NCBI RefSeq assembly: GCF_000025345.1
Contig: NC_013757.1
Span: 4,278,001 to 4,342,000 of the forward strand
Origin: Geodermatophilus obscurus DSM 43160
GTDB taxonomy: Bacteria; Actinomycetota; Actinomycetes; Mycobacteriales; Geodermatophilaceae
Reading direction: 5' to 3'
DNA length: 64,000 nt
Positions 1 to 9,555 of the stretch are shown one piece after another (position 1 is the stretch's first letter; every line of letters starts with the position of its first letter). A model generated the notes under the pieces. That model worked only from the letters and a program-made list of their open reading frames with translations, did no database searches and was not told the origin of the DNA. A program made the position numbers and the translations under genes.

Positions 1-15
1 GAGGGCACTGCCCTC
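1..15. terminator. short inverted repeat at window edge
   Basis: GAGGGCA and TGCCCTC arms separated by one base. The structure may extend left of the window, where it could end a gene. No gene is visible in bases 1-77. Confidence 0.3.
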
Positions 16-77
16 ACCCCTCCGAGGGACGGCCCCCCGCCCGATGACGTGCCGGATCGGCCCTCCAGGGCCCCGCA

Positions 78-132
78 GGCCCCGTCCGGAGACTCACCCC
101 GAGCCTGCGGGGGTGGGAGCGACGGGGTCCTT
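78..132 (-). repeat. intergenic palindromic element, copy 1
   Basis: Outer arms GGCCCCGTCC and GACGGGGTCC are near-perfect complements. The interior carries the family's GAGCCTGCG core. No stop codon of an identified gene abuts this copy. It lies 14 bp from copy 2. Confidence 0.6.
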
Positions 133-146
133 CATCCAGCGGTGAA

Positions 147-220
147 TGAAGGACCCCCTTGCCCCCCACCGCTCGCTCGCTCGCGGCGGGCCCCTGCAAG
201 GGGGCCGGGGTCCTCTTTCA
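147..220 (-). repeat. intergenic palindromic element, copy 2, fused to ilvD stop
   Basis: Read on the minus strand it begins TGAAAGAGGACC, and the TGA is the ilvD stop codon (220-218). The other end also reads TGAAGGACC on the plus strand. Outer arms are C-rich/G-rich and the centre is CGCTCGCTCGCTCGCGGCG. Confidence 0.75.
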
Positions 221-1945
221 GCCGCAGACGGCGCCCTGGGCCGCGGAGCTCACCAGCTTGGCGTACTTGCCGAGGACGCCGGTGGTGTAGCGCGGGGGCA
301 GCGGCTGCCAGTCCTGCCGGCGGCGGGCCAGCTCGTCGTCGTCGACCAGCAGGTCGAGGGTGCGGGTGGTGAGGTCCAGCCGGATGCGGTCGCCGTCCTG
401 CACGAGGGCGATCGGGCCGCCGTCGGTGGCCTCGGGCGCGACGTGGCCGACGCACAGGCCCGTCGTCCCGCCGGAGAACCGGCCGTCGGTGAGCAGCAGG
501 ACGTCCTTGCCCAGGCCCGCCCCCTTGATGGCGCCGGTGACGGCGAGCATCTCGCGCATGCCCGGCCCGCCCCGGGGACCCTCGTAGCGGATCACCACGA
601 CGTCGCCCGCCTGCAGCGTGCCCTCGGTGACGGCGTCCATGGCGCCCTGCTCGCCGTCGAAGACGCGCGCGGTGCCCTCGAAGACGTCGGCGTCGAAGCC
701 GGCCGACTTCACGACCGCGCCGTCCGGGGACAGCGAGCCGCGCAGGATGGTCAGGCCGCCGGTCTTGTGGATCGGGTTGTCCATGGCGTGGACGATCGTG
801 CCGTCCAGGTCGGGCGGGGCGATCTCGGCGAGGTTCTCGGCCATCGTCTTCCCGGTCACGGTCAGGACGTCGCCGTGCAGCAGGCCGGCGTCGAGCAGCG
901 CGCGCAGCACGACCGGGACGCCGCCGACACGGTCGATGTCGGTCATGACGAACCGGCCGAAGGGCTTGACGTCGGCCAGGTGCGGGGTGCGGTCGCCGAT
1001 CCGGTTGAAGTCCTCGAGCGTGAGCTCGACCTGGGCCTCGTGCGCGATGGCCAGCAGGTGCAGGACGGCGTTGGTCGAGCCCCCCAGCGCCATGACGACG
1101 GTGATGGCGTTCTCGAACGCCTCCCGGGTCATGATCTGCCGGGCGGTGATCCCCTGGCGCAGCAGGTTGACCACGGCCTCGCCGGAGGCGATCGCCACGG
1201 CGTCGCGGCGGCTGTCCGGCGCCGGCGGCGCGGCGCTGCCGGGCAGCGCCATCCCCAGCGCCTCGGCGACGCTGGCCATCGTGTTGGCGGTGTACATGCC
1301 GCCGCAGGAGCCCTCGCTGGGGCAGGCCGCCTTCTCGATGGCGTCCAGCTCCTCACGGCTGATCAGCCCGCGGGCGCAGGCCCCGACGCCCTCGAAGACG
1401 TCGATGATCGTCAGGTTGTCCCGGTCACCGAGCCGTCCGGGCAGGATCGAGCCGGAGTAGACGAAGACACTGGCGAGGTCGAGGCGGGCCGCGGCCATGA
1501 GCATGCCGGGCAGGGACTTGTCGCAGCCGGCGAGCAGCACCGTGCCGTCGAGGCGCTCGGCGAACACGACCGTCTCGACCGAGTCGGCGATGACCTCGCG
1601 GGAGACCAGCGAGGCCCGCATGCCCTCGTGGCCCATCGAGATGCCGTCGGAGACGGAGATGGTGCCGAACTCCAGCGGGTAGCCGCCGGCGGCGTGCACG
1701 CCCTCCTTGGCCCGCTTGGCCAGCCGGTCCAGCGAGAGGTTGCACGGGGTGATCTCGTTCCACGACGAGGCGACGCCGATCTGCGGCTTCTCCCAGTCGT
1801 CGTCGCCCATGCCCACCGCACGCAGCATCGCCCGCGCCGGGGCCTTGGCGATGCCGTCGGTCACCTCGTAGCTGCGCGGCTTGAGCGGGCTGTGCGTCCC
1901 GCTGTGGGAGTCGCGCCCGGGGATGAGGTCCTCGCCGATCGTCAC
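218..1945 (-). CDS. ilvD: dihydroxy-acid dehydratase
   Basis: Dehydrates 2,3-dihydroxy-isovalerate and 2,3-dihydroxy-3-methylvalerate to the 2-keto acids in valine and isoleucine synthesis (cytosolic, Fe-S dependent). The protein is 575 aa, the usual length for the family. The three cysteines expected for the cluster are visible as TPCN (C68), GCDKSLPG (C141) and [12 protein letters not shown] (C214). The start chosen is the GTG at 1945, preceded by GAGGAGGA. An upstream in-frame start at 2014 would add 23 residues that do not look like the family. It stands alone, divergent from an XRE regulator. Its stop codon is part of an intergenic repeat. Confidence 0.97.
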   Translation of the reverse strand: MTIGEDLIPGRDSHSGTHSPLKPRSYEVTDGIAKAPARAMLRAVGMGDDDWEKPQIGVASSWNEITPCNLSLDRLAKRAKEGVHAAGGYPLEFGTISVSDGISMGHEGMRASLVSREVIADSVETVVFAERLDGTVLLAGCDKSLPGMLMAAARLDLASVFVYSGSILPGRLGDRDNLTIIDVFEGVGACARGLISREELDAIEKAACPSEGSCGGMYTANTMASVAEALGMALPGSAAPPAPDSRRDAVAIASGEAVVNLLRQGITARQIMTREAFENAITVVMALGGSTNAVLHLLAIAHEAQVELTLEDFNRIGDRTPHLADVKPFGRFVMTDIDRVGGVPVVLRALLDAGLLHGDVLTVTGKTMAENLAEIAPPDLDGTIVHAMDNPIHKTGGLTILRGSLSPDGAVVKSAGFDADVFEGTARVFDGEQGAMDAVTEGTLQAGDVVVIRYEGPRGGPGMREMLAVTGAIKGAGLGKDVLLLTDGRFSGGTTGLCVGHVAPEATDGGPIALVQDGDRIRLDLTTRTLDLLVDDDELARRRQDWQPLPPRYTTGVLGKYAKLVSSAAQGAVCG

Positions 1946-2067
1946 TGGTCCTCCTCGCTGGCACTCGTCGGCCTCGCGCCGATCGTCGTGCTCTGCTCCT
2001 GCGCGAGCGCGCAAGCCCGCCCACGTCCGGCGACTCTAGGCCGGTTCGCCCGGCTCGCCGAGGGACC

Positions 2068-2085
2068 GTCGATACTGGTATCGAC
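2068..2085. promoter_or_regulatory. candidate operator between ilvD and the XRE regulator
   Basis: Perfect inverted repeat: GTCGATAC, TG, GTATCGAC. It lies 33 bp before the regulator start and about 120 bp before ilvD in the divergent promoter region. Autoregulation by the XRE protein is the simplest reading and is inferred. Confidence 0.55.
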
Positions 2086-2118
2086 ACCACCACCGACGTC
2101 CTGCCCCCGGAGCCCGCC

Positions 2119-2946
2119 GTGTCCGCCACCGCCACCGCTCGTCGCGAGCTCGCGGAGTTCCTCCGGTCCCGCCGCCGCCAGGTCGACCCCCGGGCCGCCG
2201 GGCTGCCCGCCGGCGGTCCGCGGCGCACGCCGGGGCTGCGCCGCGAGGAGGTCGCGCTGCTCTCCGGGGTGAGCCACACCTGGTACACGTGGCTGGAGCA
2301 GGGCCGCGACATCCGGCCGTCGCGGCAGGTGGTCGACGCGCTGGCCCGCACGCTGCGGATGTCACCGGCCGAGCACGAGTACGTGCTGCGGCTGACCGGG
2401 CACGGCGGCGCGGCCCCGGCCGGCGCGGCCGACGGCATGCCGGCCCACGTGCAGCGGCTGCTCGACGCGCTGGGCCCCTCCCCCGCCTACGCCATCACCG
2501 CCGGCTGGAGGATCGTCGGCTGGAACCGCGCCTACCAGCGGCTCTACCCGGGGGTGGCCCTCGTGCCCGCGGCCGAGCGCAACCTGCTGTGGCTGGTGTT
2601 CACCGACCCGGCCGTCCGCGACCTGCTCGGCGACTGGACCACCGACAGCCGCCGCTTCCTCACCCAGTTCCGCGCCGAGGTGGGCCCGCGGCTGGCCGAC
2701 CCGGAGGTGGTCGAGCTGGTGGCCCGGCTCGAGGCGGCCAGCCCGCACTTCCGCGCCGGCTGGGCCAGTCACGACGTGGACCGGTTCAGCTCCTCGGAGC
2801 GGCGCTTCGAGCACCCGCAGGTGGGAACGCTGCTGCTCGAGCACCACCAGCTCACCCCGGCCGACGCGCCGGGCCTGCAACTCGTCGTCTACACCGCCGC
2901 GGAGGGCGGCGACGCGGCGGACCGGCTGGCGCGGCTGTCGGCCTGA
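2119..2946 (+). CDS. XRE-family regulator with MmyB-like ligand domain
   Basis: 275 aa. Residues about 10-90 form the helix-turn-helix, with the GLRREEVALLSGVS and WLEQGRDIRPS motifs typical of this large actinobacterial family. Residues about 100-275 match the MmyB-like domain, thought to bind a fatty-acid-like ligand, whose own HTH copies are often autoregulatory. The GTG start at 2119 has GGAG six bases upstream. The gene is divergent from ilvD and shares with it a region containing a perfect 8+2+8 inverted repeat. Targets in this genome are unknown. A neighbouring short-chain dehydrogenase, common for this family, is not seen here. Confidence 0.9.
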   Translation: MSATATARRELAEFLRSRRRQVDPRAAGLPAGGPRRTPGLRREEVALLSGVSHTWYTWLEQGRDIRPSRQVVDALARTLRMSPAEHEYVLRLTGHGGAAPAGAADGMPAHVQRLLDALGPSPAYAITAGWRIVGWNRAYQRLYPGVALVPAAERNLLWLVFTDPAVRDLLGDWTTDSRRFLTQFRAEVGPRLADPEVVELVARLEAASPHFRAGWASHDVDRFSSSERRFEHPQVGTLLLEHHQLTPADAPGLQLVVYTAAEGGDAADRLARLSA

Positions 2947-2970
2947 GCCGGTCTGGGAGGATGTGCGGAC

Positions 2971-3345
2971 GTGGGGACGGCCAGCTTCCGGATGAACCGG
3001 GTCGCACTGCTGCCGGTGCTCCTGCTGACCGTCTGCGTCGTCCCCCTGGCCTTCGCCGCCACCTGGACGCTGGTCTTCCTGCTCGTGCCGGTCCTGGCCG
3101 CGACGTGGGTGCTGCGGGTCGGGGTGGACGTCGGTGACGACGGCGTCACGGTGCGCTCGCCGGCCGCCGCCCGGCACGTGCGGTGGGGTGAGGTGGCGGG
3201 CATCCGCGTCGCCGAGCGCGGTGACCTGTGGCTGGTCACCACCCGCGGCACCGAGGTGCGGCTGCCGGTGCTGCGCGCCCGCGACCTGCCCCGACTGGCC
3301 GACGTCTCCGGCGGCCGCATCCCCGCTCCTGCCCAGCCCCGGTAG
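2971..3345 (+). CDS. small PH-domain membrane protein
   Basis: 124 aa. Two hydrophobic segments (about residues 10-30 and 32-50) are followed by a beta-rich soluble domain with the R-W-G-E-V-A-G-I and W-L-V-T-T-R patterns of bacterial PH domain family 6. The GTG start has GGGAGG 10 nt upstream. The gene is 24 bp downstream of the XRE gene and probably co-transcribed with it. It ends in front of a perfect hairpin at 3372. No specific function is known. Confidence 0.75.
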   Translation: MGTASFRMNRVALLPVLLLTVCVVPLAFAATWTLVFLLVPVLAATWVLRVGVDVGDDGVTVRSPAAARHVRWGEVAGIRVAERGDLWLVTTRGTEVRLPVLRARDLPRLADVSGGRIPAPAQPR

Positions 3346-3371
3346 CCGCGCCCGCCCCACCGACCGCCCCC

Positions 3372-3395
3372 GTGGACGCCTCAGTAGGCGTCCAC
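3372..3395. terminator. bidirectional hairpin between convergent genes
   Basis: Perfect 10-bp stem GTGGACGCCT / AGGCGTCCAC with a CAGT loop. It overlaps the last codons of the hydroxyacid dehydrogenase (VVDAY and stop) and lies 26 bp past the PH-domain gene. Confidence 0.7.
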
Positions 3396-4343
3396 CACGT
3401 TGACCAACGGCTCGCCGGTCAGCACCCGGGTCAGCTGCGCGGTCAGGGCGGCCGCGGCACGCGCGTCGGTCGCCGGGACCTCCCCGGCCACGTGCGGGGT
3501 GAGCAGCAGTCCGGGCGCCGACCAGAGCGGGTGGCCCGGCGGCAGCGGCTCCGGGTCGGTGACGTCCAGGGCGGCGCGCAGCCGGCCCGACGTCAGTTCG
3601 GCCAGGAGTGCGTCGGTGTCGACGACGGCGCCGCGGGCGGCGTTCACCAGCAGTGCGCCGTCGGGCATGGCGGCGAGGAAGGCGGCGTCCACCATCCGGG
3701 TCGTGGCCGGGGTGAGCGGCACGACGACGATCACCACGTCGGCCACCGGCAGCAGCCGGGGCAGCTCGTCGGTGCCGTGGACCCCCTCCCGTGGCGTCCG
3801 TGCGACCGAGGTCAGCTCGACGTCGAAGCCCGCGAGCATCCGGCCGATCGTGCGGCCGATGTCGCCGGCGCCCAGGACGAGCACGCGGGCACCGACCAGG
3901 GAGGAGTGGGTGGCGAACGACCAGCGGCCGGCGTCCTGCTCACGGACGAAGAACGGGATGCCGCGCTGGGCCGCCAGCGTCGCGGTGACCGCCCACTCCG
4001 CGGTCGAGGGGGTGTGGGCACCGCGGGCGTTGCAGAGCAGCACACCCTCGGGCAGGCGGCCGACGAACCGCTCCGCGCCGGCGCTGAGCAGCTGGACCAG
4101 GCGCAGCCGGGGCAGCACGTCGAGGAACCCGTTCCCGGGCAGGGTCGCGCGGTTGACGCGCGGTACCCAGACCTGCGCCCGGGTGGCCTCGCCGGTGGGT
4201 GGGCCGGCGTCGGCGTCCACCGGGTACGCGCGCACCCGTGGGGACAGTCGCTCGACCTCCTCGGCCAGCGCCGGGGTGGGGACGAGGACGTGCAGCGTCT
4301 CGTCGGGGCCGACGACGGAGGAACCGCGGAACTCGGAGCGCAC
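3381..4343 (-). CDS. D-isomer 2-hydroxyacid dehydrogenase
   Basis: 320 aa NAD(P)-dependent dehydrogenase of the D-2-hydroxyacid family. The Rossmann motif GAGDIG is at 158-163. The catalytic triad is visible as Arg237 (NAARG), Glu265 (DPEPLP) and His284 (TPHVAG). The substrate is not predictable; glyoxylate/hydroxypyruvate or phosphoglycerate-like acids are possible. The start is the GTG at 4343. No strong ribosome-binding site is seen and upstream frames run into the divergent promoter. It is divergent from a sugar-dehydrogenase-like lipoprotein, so the two could share regulation. Confidence 0.88.
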   Translation of the reverse strand: MRSEFRGSSVVGPDETLHVLVPTPALAEEVERLSPRVRAYPVDADAGPPTGEATRAQVWVPRVNRATLPGNGFLDVLPRLRLVQLLSAGAERFVGRLPEGVLLCNARGAHTPSTAEWAVTATLAAQRGIPFFVREQDAGRWSFATHSSLVGARVLVLGAGDIGRTIGRMLAGFDVELTSVARTPREGVHGTDELPRLLPVADVVIVVVPLTPATTRMVDAAFLAAMPDGALLVNAARGAVVDTDALLAELTSGRLRAALDVTDPEPLPPGHPLWSAPGLLLTPHVAGEVPATDARAAAALTAQLTRVLTGEPLVNVVDAY

Positions 4344-4425
4344 GGCCCTCGACCTTAGGTGGACCCGTCCTCCGCACCCCTCGCGGGCTCGGTGCGGGAC
4401 CGGGGACGGGACCCTCCGGCGCACG

Positions 4426-4431
4426 TACTGT
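4426..4431 (+). promoter_or_regulatory. -10-like box, leaderless start
   Basis: TACTGT lies 7 nt before the GTG at 4439. This spacing fits transcription starting at the start codon; there is no ribosome-binding site. Confidence 0.45.
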
Positions 4432-4438
4432 TCGAGGG

Positions 4439-5602
4439 GTGAGCCGGCAGCGCGCGCGAGGGGGACGGGGCCTGGCCGGCGCCGCCCTGCTCGCCGTCGT
4501 CCTGGCCGGGTGCGGCAGCGACGGCTACGAGCCGGCCGGCCCCTTCCGGCCGCAGCCGGAGGGCCCACCGCCCCAGGTGGGGCCGCCCACGGAGTCCTCG
4601 CAGGCACCCGGCCCGGGGGACCCGGCCGACCCGGAGGGCGAGGAGGACGGCGGCGACCCGAACGTGGTGGCCTCCGGACTGACCGTCCCCACCGGCCTGG
4701 TCGTGCTGCCCGACGGCACCGCGGTCGTCGGGGAGCGGGAGACCGGGCGGCTGCTGCAGGTCTTCCCGGACCGCTCCCCCGCTCGCGAGCTCATGACCGT
4801 CGGCGGCATCGACACCGCCGGCGACGGCGGGCTGCTGGGGCTGGCGCTCTCACCGACCTTCGCCGAGGACGGGCTCTTCTACGCCTACGTCTCGACGGCC
4901 ACCGACAACCGGGTGGTCCGCTTCCCGATGGGCGGCACCCCGAACCCGGTGCTCACCGGCATCCCGCGCGGCGAGACGCACAACGGTGGGGGGCTGGTCT
5001 TCGCCGCCGACGGCACGCTGTTCGTGGGCACCGGCGACACCGGGAACGCAGCCCTGGCCCAGGACCCGGCGTCGCTGGCCGGCAAGGTGCTGCACGTCGA
5101 CGTCTTCGGCCGCCCGGTGGGCGCGGGCCCCGTGCACAGCACCGGCCACGCCGACGTCACCGCGCTGTGCGTGGGCGGCGAGGCGTCGCTGTACGCCACC
5201 GACGACGCCCCCGCCGGGCCCGACGAGCTCAACGCCGTCGGCGGGGGCGGCGACGCCGGCTGGCCGACGGCGGGCCCGGCCAGCACCGGCCCGGTCGTGC
5301 AGTTCCCGACGGAGGCGGGCGGGCTCGGCGGCTGCGCGGTCGCCGGCCGCACCGTCTTCCTCGGCTCCCTGGACGGCCGTCGGGTGCACACGGTGCAGCT
5401 CGACGGCAGCGGCGCGCTGGCCGAGGAGCCGGGCGCGTTCCTCACCGACCGGTACGGCCGGCTGCGGACCGTCGTCCTCGACGGCGAGGGCGCGCTGTGG
5501 ATCACGACGTCGAACAAGGACGGCATCGGCACCCCGGGCGAGGACGACGACCGGGTGCTGCGCGTCTTCCCGCCGGGTGGAGCGTCCGACTCGCCGCTGT
5601 GA
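4439..5602 (+). CDS. PQQ-dependent sugar dehydrogenase-like lipoprotein
   Basis: 387 aa exported lipoprotein. The signal peptide ends in a lipobox (VLAGC, Cys25). A Pro/Glu-rich linker covers about 26-75. It is followed by a soluble glucose dehydrogenase/HHIP-type six-bladed propeller, with P-T-G-L-V-V-L-P-D-G, GGLLGLALSP, ETHNGGGLVF and L-F-V-G-T-G-D motifs. The family oxidises aldoses with PQQ at the outer face of the membrane. Some actinobacterial members have no known substrate, so the specificity is open. The GTG start at 4439 is supported by the lipobox position and by a -10-like box 7 nt upstream. Confidence 0.83.
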   Translation: MSRQRARGGRGLAGAALLAVVLAGCGSDGYEPAGPFRPQPEGPPPQVGPPTESSQAPGPGDPADPEGEEDGGDPNVVASGLTVPTGLVVLPDGTAVVGERETGRLLQVFPDRSPARELMTVGGIDTAGDGGLLGLALSPTFAEDGLFYAYVSTATDNRVVRFPMGGTPNPVLTGIPRGETHNGGGLVFAADGTLFVGTGDTGNAALAQDPASLAGKVLHVDVFGRPVGAGPVHSTGHADVTALCVGGEASLYATDDAPAGPDELNAVGGGGDAGWPTAGPASTGPVVQFPTEAGGLGGCAVAGRTVFLGSLDGRRVHTVQLDGSGALAEEPGAFLTDRYGRLRTVVLDGEGALWITTSNKDGIGTPGEDDDRVLRVFPPGGASDSPL

Positions 5603-5605
5603 CAC

Positions 5606-5624
5606 TGCGGTCCTCCGGACCGCA
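5606..5624. terminator. hairpin after the sugar-dehydrogenase-like gene
   Basis: Perfect 8-bp stem TGCGGTCC / GGACCGCA with a TCC loop, starting 3 bp after the stop codon. The remaining 140 bp up to gatB hold only a possible decayed repeat end (GGAGCCGTTCC near 5740 and TGAGGAGG at the gatB stop). Confidence 0.6.
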
Positions 5625-5764
5625 CCGCGGCCAGCTGCCGTCCCGGCCCGCTCCGAGCCCCACCCGGCGCTCGATCGCGGCAGCCTCCGGCCCCCACTCC
5701 TCGCCCCGCCCCGCAGGGCGCCTCGAGCCGGCTGCGTGAGCGGAGCCGTTCCCGACCTGCCTCC

Positions 5765-7279
5765 TCAGCTCCCGACCACGCGCTCCTCGAGCATGCGCTT
5801 CACGGTCGCGGCGTCGGCCTTGCCGCGGGTGGCCTTCATGACGGCGCCGACGAGTGCGCCGAGGGCCTGCACCTTGCCGCCCTGCACCTTGGCGACGACG
5901 TCGGGCGCCCCGGCGATCGCGGCCTCGACCGCGGCGACCAGCTCGTCGGACTCCCCCAGCACCGCCAGGCCGCGGGCCTCGACCACATGCGCCGGGTCAC
6001 CCTCACCGGCGAGCACGCCGTCGAGCGCCTGCCGGGCCAGCTGGTCGTTGATCGTGCCCTCCGCGACCAGGCGGGTCAGCTCGGCGACCTGCCGCGGGGT
6101 GACGGCGAGCTCGGAGAGCTCCACGCCGGCGTCGTTGGCGCGGCGGGCCAGCTCGCCGAGCCACCACTTGCGGGCGTCGGCCGGGGTGGCGCCGGCGGCC
6201 ACGGTGGCGTCGACCAGGCCGAGCGCGCCCGCGTTGACCAGCCAGGCCATCTCGGTCGCCGACAGGCCCCACTCCTGCTGCAGCCGCGCGCGGCGGGCGA
6301 CCGGCAGCTCCGGCAGCTCGGCGGCGAGCTTCTCCACCCACTCGGCGTCCGGGGCGACCGGCACCAGGTCGGGCTCGGGGAAGTACCGGTAGTCGGTGGC
6401 CTCCTCCTTGCTCCGCCCCGGCGAGGTGCTGCCGGTGTCCTCGTGGAAGTGCCGCGTCTCCTGCAGCACCCGGCCGGCCGCGTCGAGGACGGCGGCCTGG
6501 CGGCGCATCTCGTACCGGACCGCCCGCTCGACGCTGCGCAGCGAGTTGACGTTCTTGGTCTCGGTGCGGGTGCCCCACTCGAGGCTGCCGACCGGCGCCA
6601 GTGAGGTGTTCACGTCGCAGCGCAGGGAGCCCTGCTCCATCCGGACGTCGGAGGCGCCGAGGGTCTGGATGATGTCGCGCAGCTCGCTGACGTAGGCGCG
6701 GGCGACCTCGGGGGCCTTGGCGCCGGTGCCGGGGATCGGCCGGGTGACGATCTCGACCAGCGGGATGCCGGCCCGGTTGAAGTCGACCAGCGAGTGCGAG
6801 GCGCCGTGGATGCGACCGGTGGCCCCGCCGACGTGCAGGTTCTTGCCGGTGTCCTCCTCCAGGTGCACCCGCTCGATCTCCACCCGGTGGGTCTCGCCGT
6901 CGACCTCGACGTCCAGGTGGCCGGCGGTGCACAGCGGCTCGTCGTACTGGCTGGTCTGGAAGCCCTTGGGGATGTCCGGGTAGAAGTAGTTCTTGCGGGC
7001 GAAGCGGCACCAGGAGGCGATCCGGCAGCCCAGCGCCAGCCCGATGCGGATGGTCGCCTCGATGGCGGCGGCGTTGGCCACCGGCAGCGAGCCGGGCAGG
7101 CCCAGGCAGACCGGGCAGGTCTGGGTGTTGGGCTCGGCGCCGAAGGTGGTGGCGCAGCCGCAGAACATCTTCGACGCGGTGCCCAGCTCGACGTGGGTCT
7201 CCAGGCCGATGACCGGCTCGTAGCGGGTGAGGATCTCGTCGAAGTCGACGAGGCGGTCCCCGGTCTGCGTGGTGCTCAT
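5765..7279 (-). CDS. gatB: Asp-tRNA(Asn)/Glu-tRNA(Gln) amidotransferase subunit B
   Basis: 504 aa. Catalyses ATP-dependent activation and amidation of misacylated Glu-tRNA(Gln)/Asp-tRNA(Asn) together with GatA and GatC. The N-terminal catalytic domain starts at [14 protein letters not shown] Cys4 zinc site is visible at C40, C42, C55 and C58. A helical and YqeY-like tail follows at about 350-504. The ATG at 7279 overlaps the stop of the upstream small membrane-protein gene (ATGA), showing translational coupling in a gatC-gatA-orf-gatB operon. Confidence 0.97.
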   Translation of the reverse strand: MSTTQTGDRLVDFDEILTRYEPVIGLETHVELGTASKMFCGCATTFGAEPNTQTCPVCLGLPGSLPVANAAAIEATIRIGLALGCRIASWCRFARKNYFYPDIPKGFQTSQYDEPLCTAGHLDVEVDGETHRVEIERVHLEEDTGKNLHVGGATGRIHGASHSLVDFNRAGIPLVEIVTRPIPGTGAKAPEVARAYVSELRDIIQTLGASDVRMEQGSLRCDVNTSLAPVGSLEWGTRTETKNVNSLRSVERAVRYEMRRQAAVLDAAGRVLQETRHFHEDTGSTSPGRSKEEATDYRYFPEPDLVPVAPDAEWVEKLAAELPELPVARRARLQQEWGLSATEMAWLVNAGALGLVDATVAAGATPADARKWWLGELARRANDAGVELSELAVTPRQVAELTRLVAEGTINDQLARQALDGVLAGEGDPAHVVEARGLAVLGESDELVAAVEAAIAGAPDVVAKVQGGKVQALGALVGAVMKATRGKADAATVKRMLEERVVGS

Positions 7280-7455
7280 CGGGAGTCGTTCTCCTTGCGG
7301 ACGGAGCGGCCGGTCACCACGGCGCCGGCGGCGGTCAGCAGGCCCAGGACGATGAAGACGGCGAAGAACACCTCGCCGGTGACGATCCAGCCGATCAGGC
7401 CCACGAGGACGACGAACGCGGTGAGGGCCCACGCGGCCTTGAGCGCGCCGTTCAC
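7276..7455 (-). CDS. small two-helix membrane protein inside the gatCAB operon
   Basis: 59 aa, begins [19 protein letters not shown]. Two hydrophobic helices (about 7-26 and 30-48) end in a basic tail ([11 protein letters not shown]). Its GTG overlaps the gatA stop (GTGA) and its stop overlaps the gatB start (ATGA), so all three genes appear translationally coupled. I do not recognise a family. High coding density and both 4-bp overlaps support it as a real gene. A role in membrane anchoring of the complex, or simply an adjacent unrelated function, would be speculation. Confidence 0.75.
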   Translation of the reverse strand: MNGALKAAWALTAFVVLVGLIGWIVTGEVFFAVFIVLGLLTAAGAVVTGRSVRKENDSR

Positions 7456-8990
7456 GCCGGGGCCTCCGTCCGCTGGGTGAGCTCGTCGAGGAAGCGGGAG
7501 CCGCGGGCGGCGTCCAGCGCTGCCTCGACCGCGGCGGCGACCCGGTAGCAGCGGTCGTCGGCCAGCGCCGGCGCCATCACCTGGAAGCCGACCGGCAGCC
7601 CCTCGGACAGCCCGCACGGCACCGAGATCGCCGGCAGCCCGGCGAGGCTGGCCGGCAGGGTGCACAGGTCGGCGGCGTACATGGCCAGCGGGTCGTCGAC
7701 GCGCGCGCCGATCGGCCAGGCCACCGTCGGGCTGGTCGGGCTGACGAGCACGTCGACGTCGTCGAACGCGCTGGTGAAGTCCCGGGTGATCAGCGTGCGG
7801 ACCTTCTGCGCCTGCCCGTAGTAGGCGTCGTAGTACCCGGCGGACAGGGCGTAGGTGCCGAGCACGATCCGCCGCTTCACCTCGGGGCCGAAGCCCTGCT
7901 CGCGGGTCAGCGACATGACCTCCTCCAGGGAGTGGCTGCCGTCGTCCCCCACCCGCAGGCCGAAGCGCATGCCCTCGAAGCGGGCCAGGTTGGACGACGC
8001 CTCGCTGGGCGCGATCAGGTAGTAGGCCGGCAGCGCCAGGTCGAACGCCGGGCAGGACACCTCACGGACCTCGGCGCCCATGCCCTCGAGCAGGTCGACG
8101 GTCTCCCGCACGCGGTCCAGGACGCCGGCGTCGTAGCCGTCGGTGTGCCCGTCGCCGCCGAGCTCGCGGACGACGCCGACCCGCAGGCCGGCCAGCTCGC
8201 CGCGGGCGCCCTCCTGCACGGACCTCACCAGGACCGGCACGGGGGCGTTGATGCTGGTGGAGTCGCACCGGTCGTGCCCACCGATCACCTCGTGCAGCAC
8301 GGCGGCGTCGAGCACGGTGCGCGCCATCGGGCCGGCCTGGTCGAGGCTGGAGGAGAACGCGATCAGCCCGTACCGGGACACCGAGCCGTAGGTGGGCTTG
8401 TGCCCGACCAGGCCGGTCATCGCGGCCGGCTGGCGGATCGAGCCGCCGGTGTCGGTGCCCAGCGCCCACGGGGCCAGCCCGCCGGCGACCGCGGTCGACG
8501 ACCCACCGGAGGAGCCACCGGGGATCCGGTCGGGGTCCCAAGGGTTCCGCGTCGGACGGTAGGCGGAGTTCTCGGTGGAGGAGCCCATGGCGAACTCGTC
8601 CATGTTGGTCTTGCCCAGCAGCACCGTGCCGGCGGCCTTGAGCCGCGCGGTGACGGTCGCGTCGTACGGCGGGCGCCAGCCCTCGAGGATCCTCGAACCG
8701 CTGGTCGTCGGCACGCCCTCGGTGACGAAGACGTCCTTGAGCGCGACCGGCAGGCCGGCCAGCGGGCCGAGCTCCGCACCGGCGGCGCGGGCGGCGTCCA
8801 CCTCGCCGGCGCGGGCGAGTGCGGCCTCGGCGTCGACGTGCAGGTAGGCGCCGAGGACGTCGTCCTGCGCGGCGATCCGGTCCAGGTAGGCCCGGGTCAG
8901 CTCGACCGAGCTGGTCTCGCCGGCCGCGAGCCGGCGGCCGAGCTCGGCGGCGTCGAGCTGCGTCAGGTCGGTGTTCACGGGGGCGGTCAC
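7452..8990 (-). CDS. gatA: Asp-tRNA(Asn)/Glu-tRNA(Gln) amidotransferase subunit A
   Basis: 512 aa amidase-signature protein, the glutaminase subunit that supplies ammonia to GatB. The catalytic Lys85 (PVALKDVF), cis-Ser160 (PGGSSGGS) and Ser184 (TDTGGSIR) are all present. The GTG start at 8990 overlaps the gatC stop (GTGA) and follows GGGGAGGAGGA. A second GTG four codons in is possible. Middle gene of the gat operon. Confidence 0.97.
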   Translation of the reverse strand: MTAPVNTDLTQLDAAELGRRLAAGETSSVELTRAYLDRIAAQDDVLGAYLHVDAEAALARAGEVDAARAAGAELGPLAGLPVALKDVFVTEGVPTTSGSRILEGWRPPYDATVTARLKAAGTVLLGKTNMDEFAMGSSTENSAYRPTRNPWDPDRIPGGSSGGSSTAVAGGLAPWALGTDTGGSIRQPAAMTGLVGHKPTYGSVSRYGLIAFSSSLDQAGPMARTVLDAAVLHEVIGGHDRCDSTSINAPVPVLVRSVQEGARGELAGLRVGVVRELGGDGHTDGYDAGVLDRVRETVDLLEGMGAEVREVSCPAFDLALPAYYLIAPSEASSNLARFEGMRFGLRVGDDGSHSLEEVMSLTREQGFGPEVKRRIVLGTYALSAGYYDAYYGQAQKVRTLITRDFTSAFDDVDVLVSPTSPTVAWPIGARVDDPLAMYAADLCTLPASLAGLPAISVPCGLSEGLPVGFQVMAPALADDRCYRVAAAVEAALDAARGSRFLDELTQRTEAPA

Positions 8991-9352
8991 TCCTCCTCCC
9001 CGAGGATCTGCGGCACACGGAAGCGGTCGTCCTCCGCCGCCGGCGCCTGCGCGAGGACGACGTCCCGCGGCAGGCTGGGGGTGACGACGTCCTCGCGCGT
9101 GACGTTGGTCAGCGGCACCGCGTGGGTCATCGGCGGGACGTCGCCGGTGTCGGCCTTCCCGACCGCGGCCACGGCGTCGAGCACCGCGGACAGCTGCCCG
9201 GCGAAGTGGTCGAGCTCCTCCTCGGTGAGGGCGAGCCGGGCCAGCCGGGCCAGGTGTGCGACGTCATCACGCCCGAGTCCGGCGACGTCCTCGCGGCCGA
9301 GCGCGGCGGACGCCTGCGACTCGGCCGTCTCCTGCGGGGAGGGGGTGCTCAT
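8987..9352 (-). CDS. gatC: Asp-tRNA(Asn)/Glu-tRNA(Gln) amidotransferase subunit C
   Basis: 121 aa. Small subunit that wraps GatA and GatB. The core runs [17 protein letters not shown] and ends in [10 protein letters not shown], as in the family. The N-terminus (about 25 residues, Ser/Ala-rich) is longer than usual. The start at 9352 (ATG) is a choice; a GTG at 9370 would add six residues. First gene of the operon, divergent from the ACT-domain gene. Confidence 0.93.
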   Translation of the reverse strand: MSTPSPQETAESQASAALGREDVAGLGRDDVAHLARLARLALTEEELDHFAGQLSAVLDAVAAVGKADTGDVPPMTHAVPLTNVTREDVVTPSLPRDVVLAQAPAAEDDRFRVPQILGEEE

Positions 9353-9555
9353 GCTGGGGCGGGACTCCACTTCGTCGGCGCTCGATGGGCGCTCGTCACG
9401 ACGTTCGGAACCCCGACACTGTACGTGGCGGGCCTGCCGCGCCGGTCGGCCGGAGGCGGTGCCGGGAGGTCGCTCGACCGGCGGGCGGTCGATGGGGGAA
9501 GCTGTCGCCGCCCACGATCGACGGAGATCGGCCGACCCCCGAGCACGGAGGAACC

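Noticed and set aside
146..2272. Long plus-strand open frame opposite ilvD
   Set aside because: Arg/Ala/Gly/Pro-rich shadow typical of GC-rich DNA; the minus strand encodes a complete IlvD with all Fe-S cysteines.
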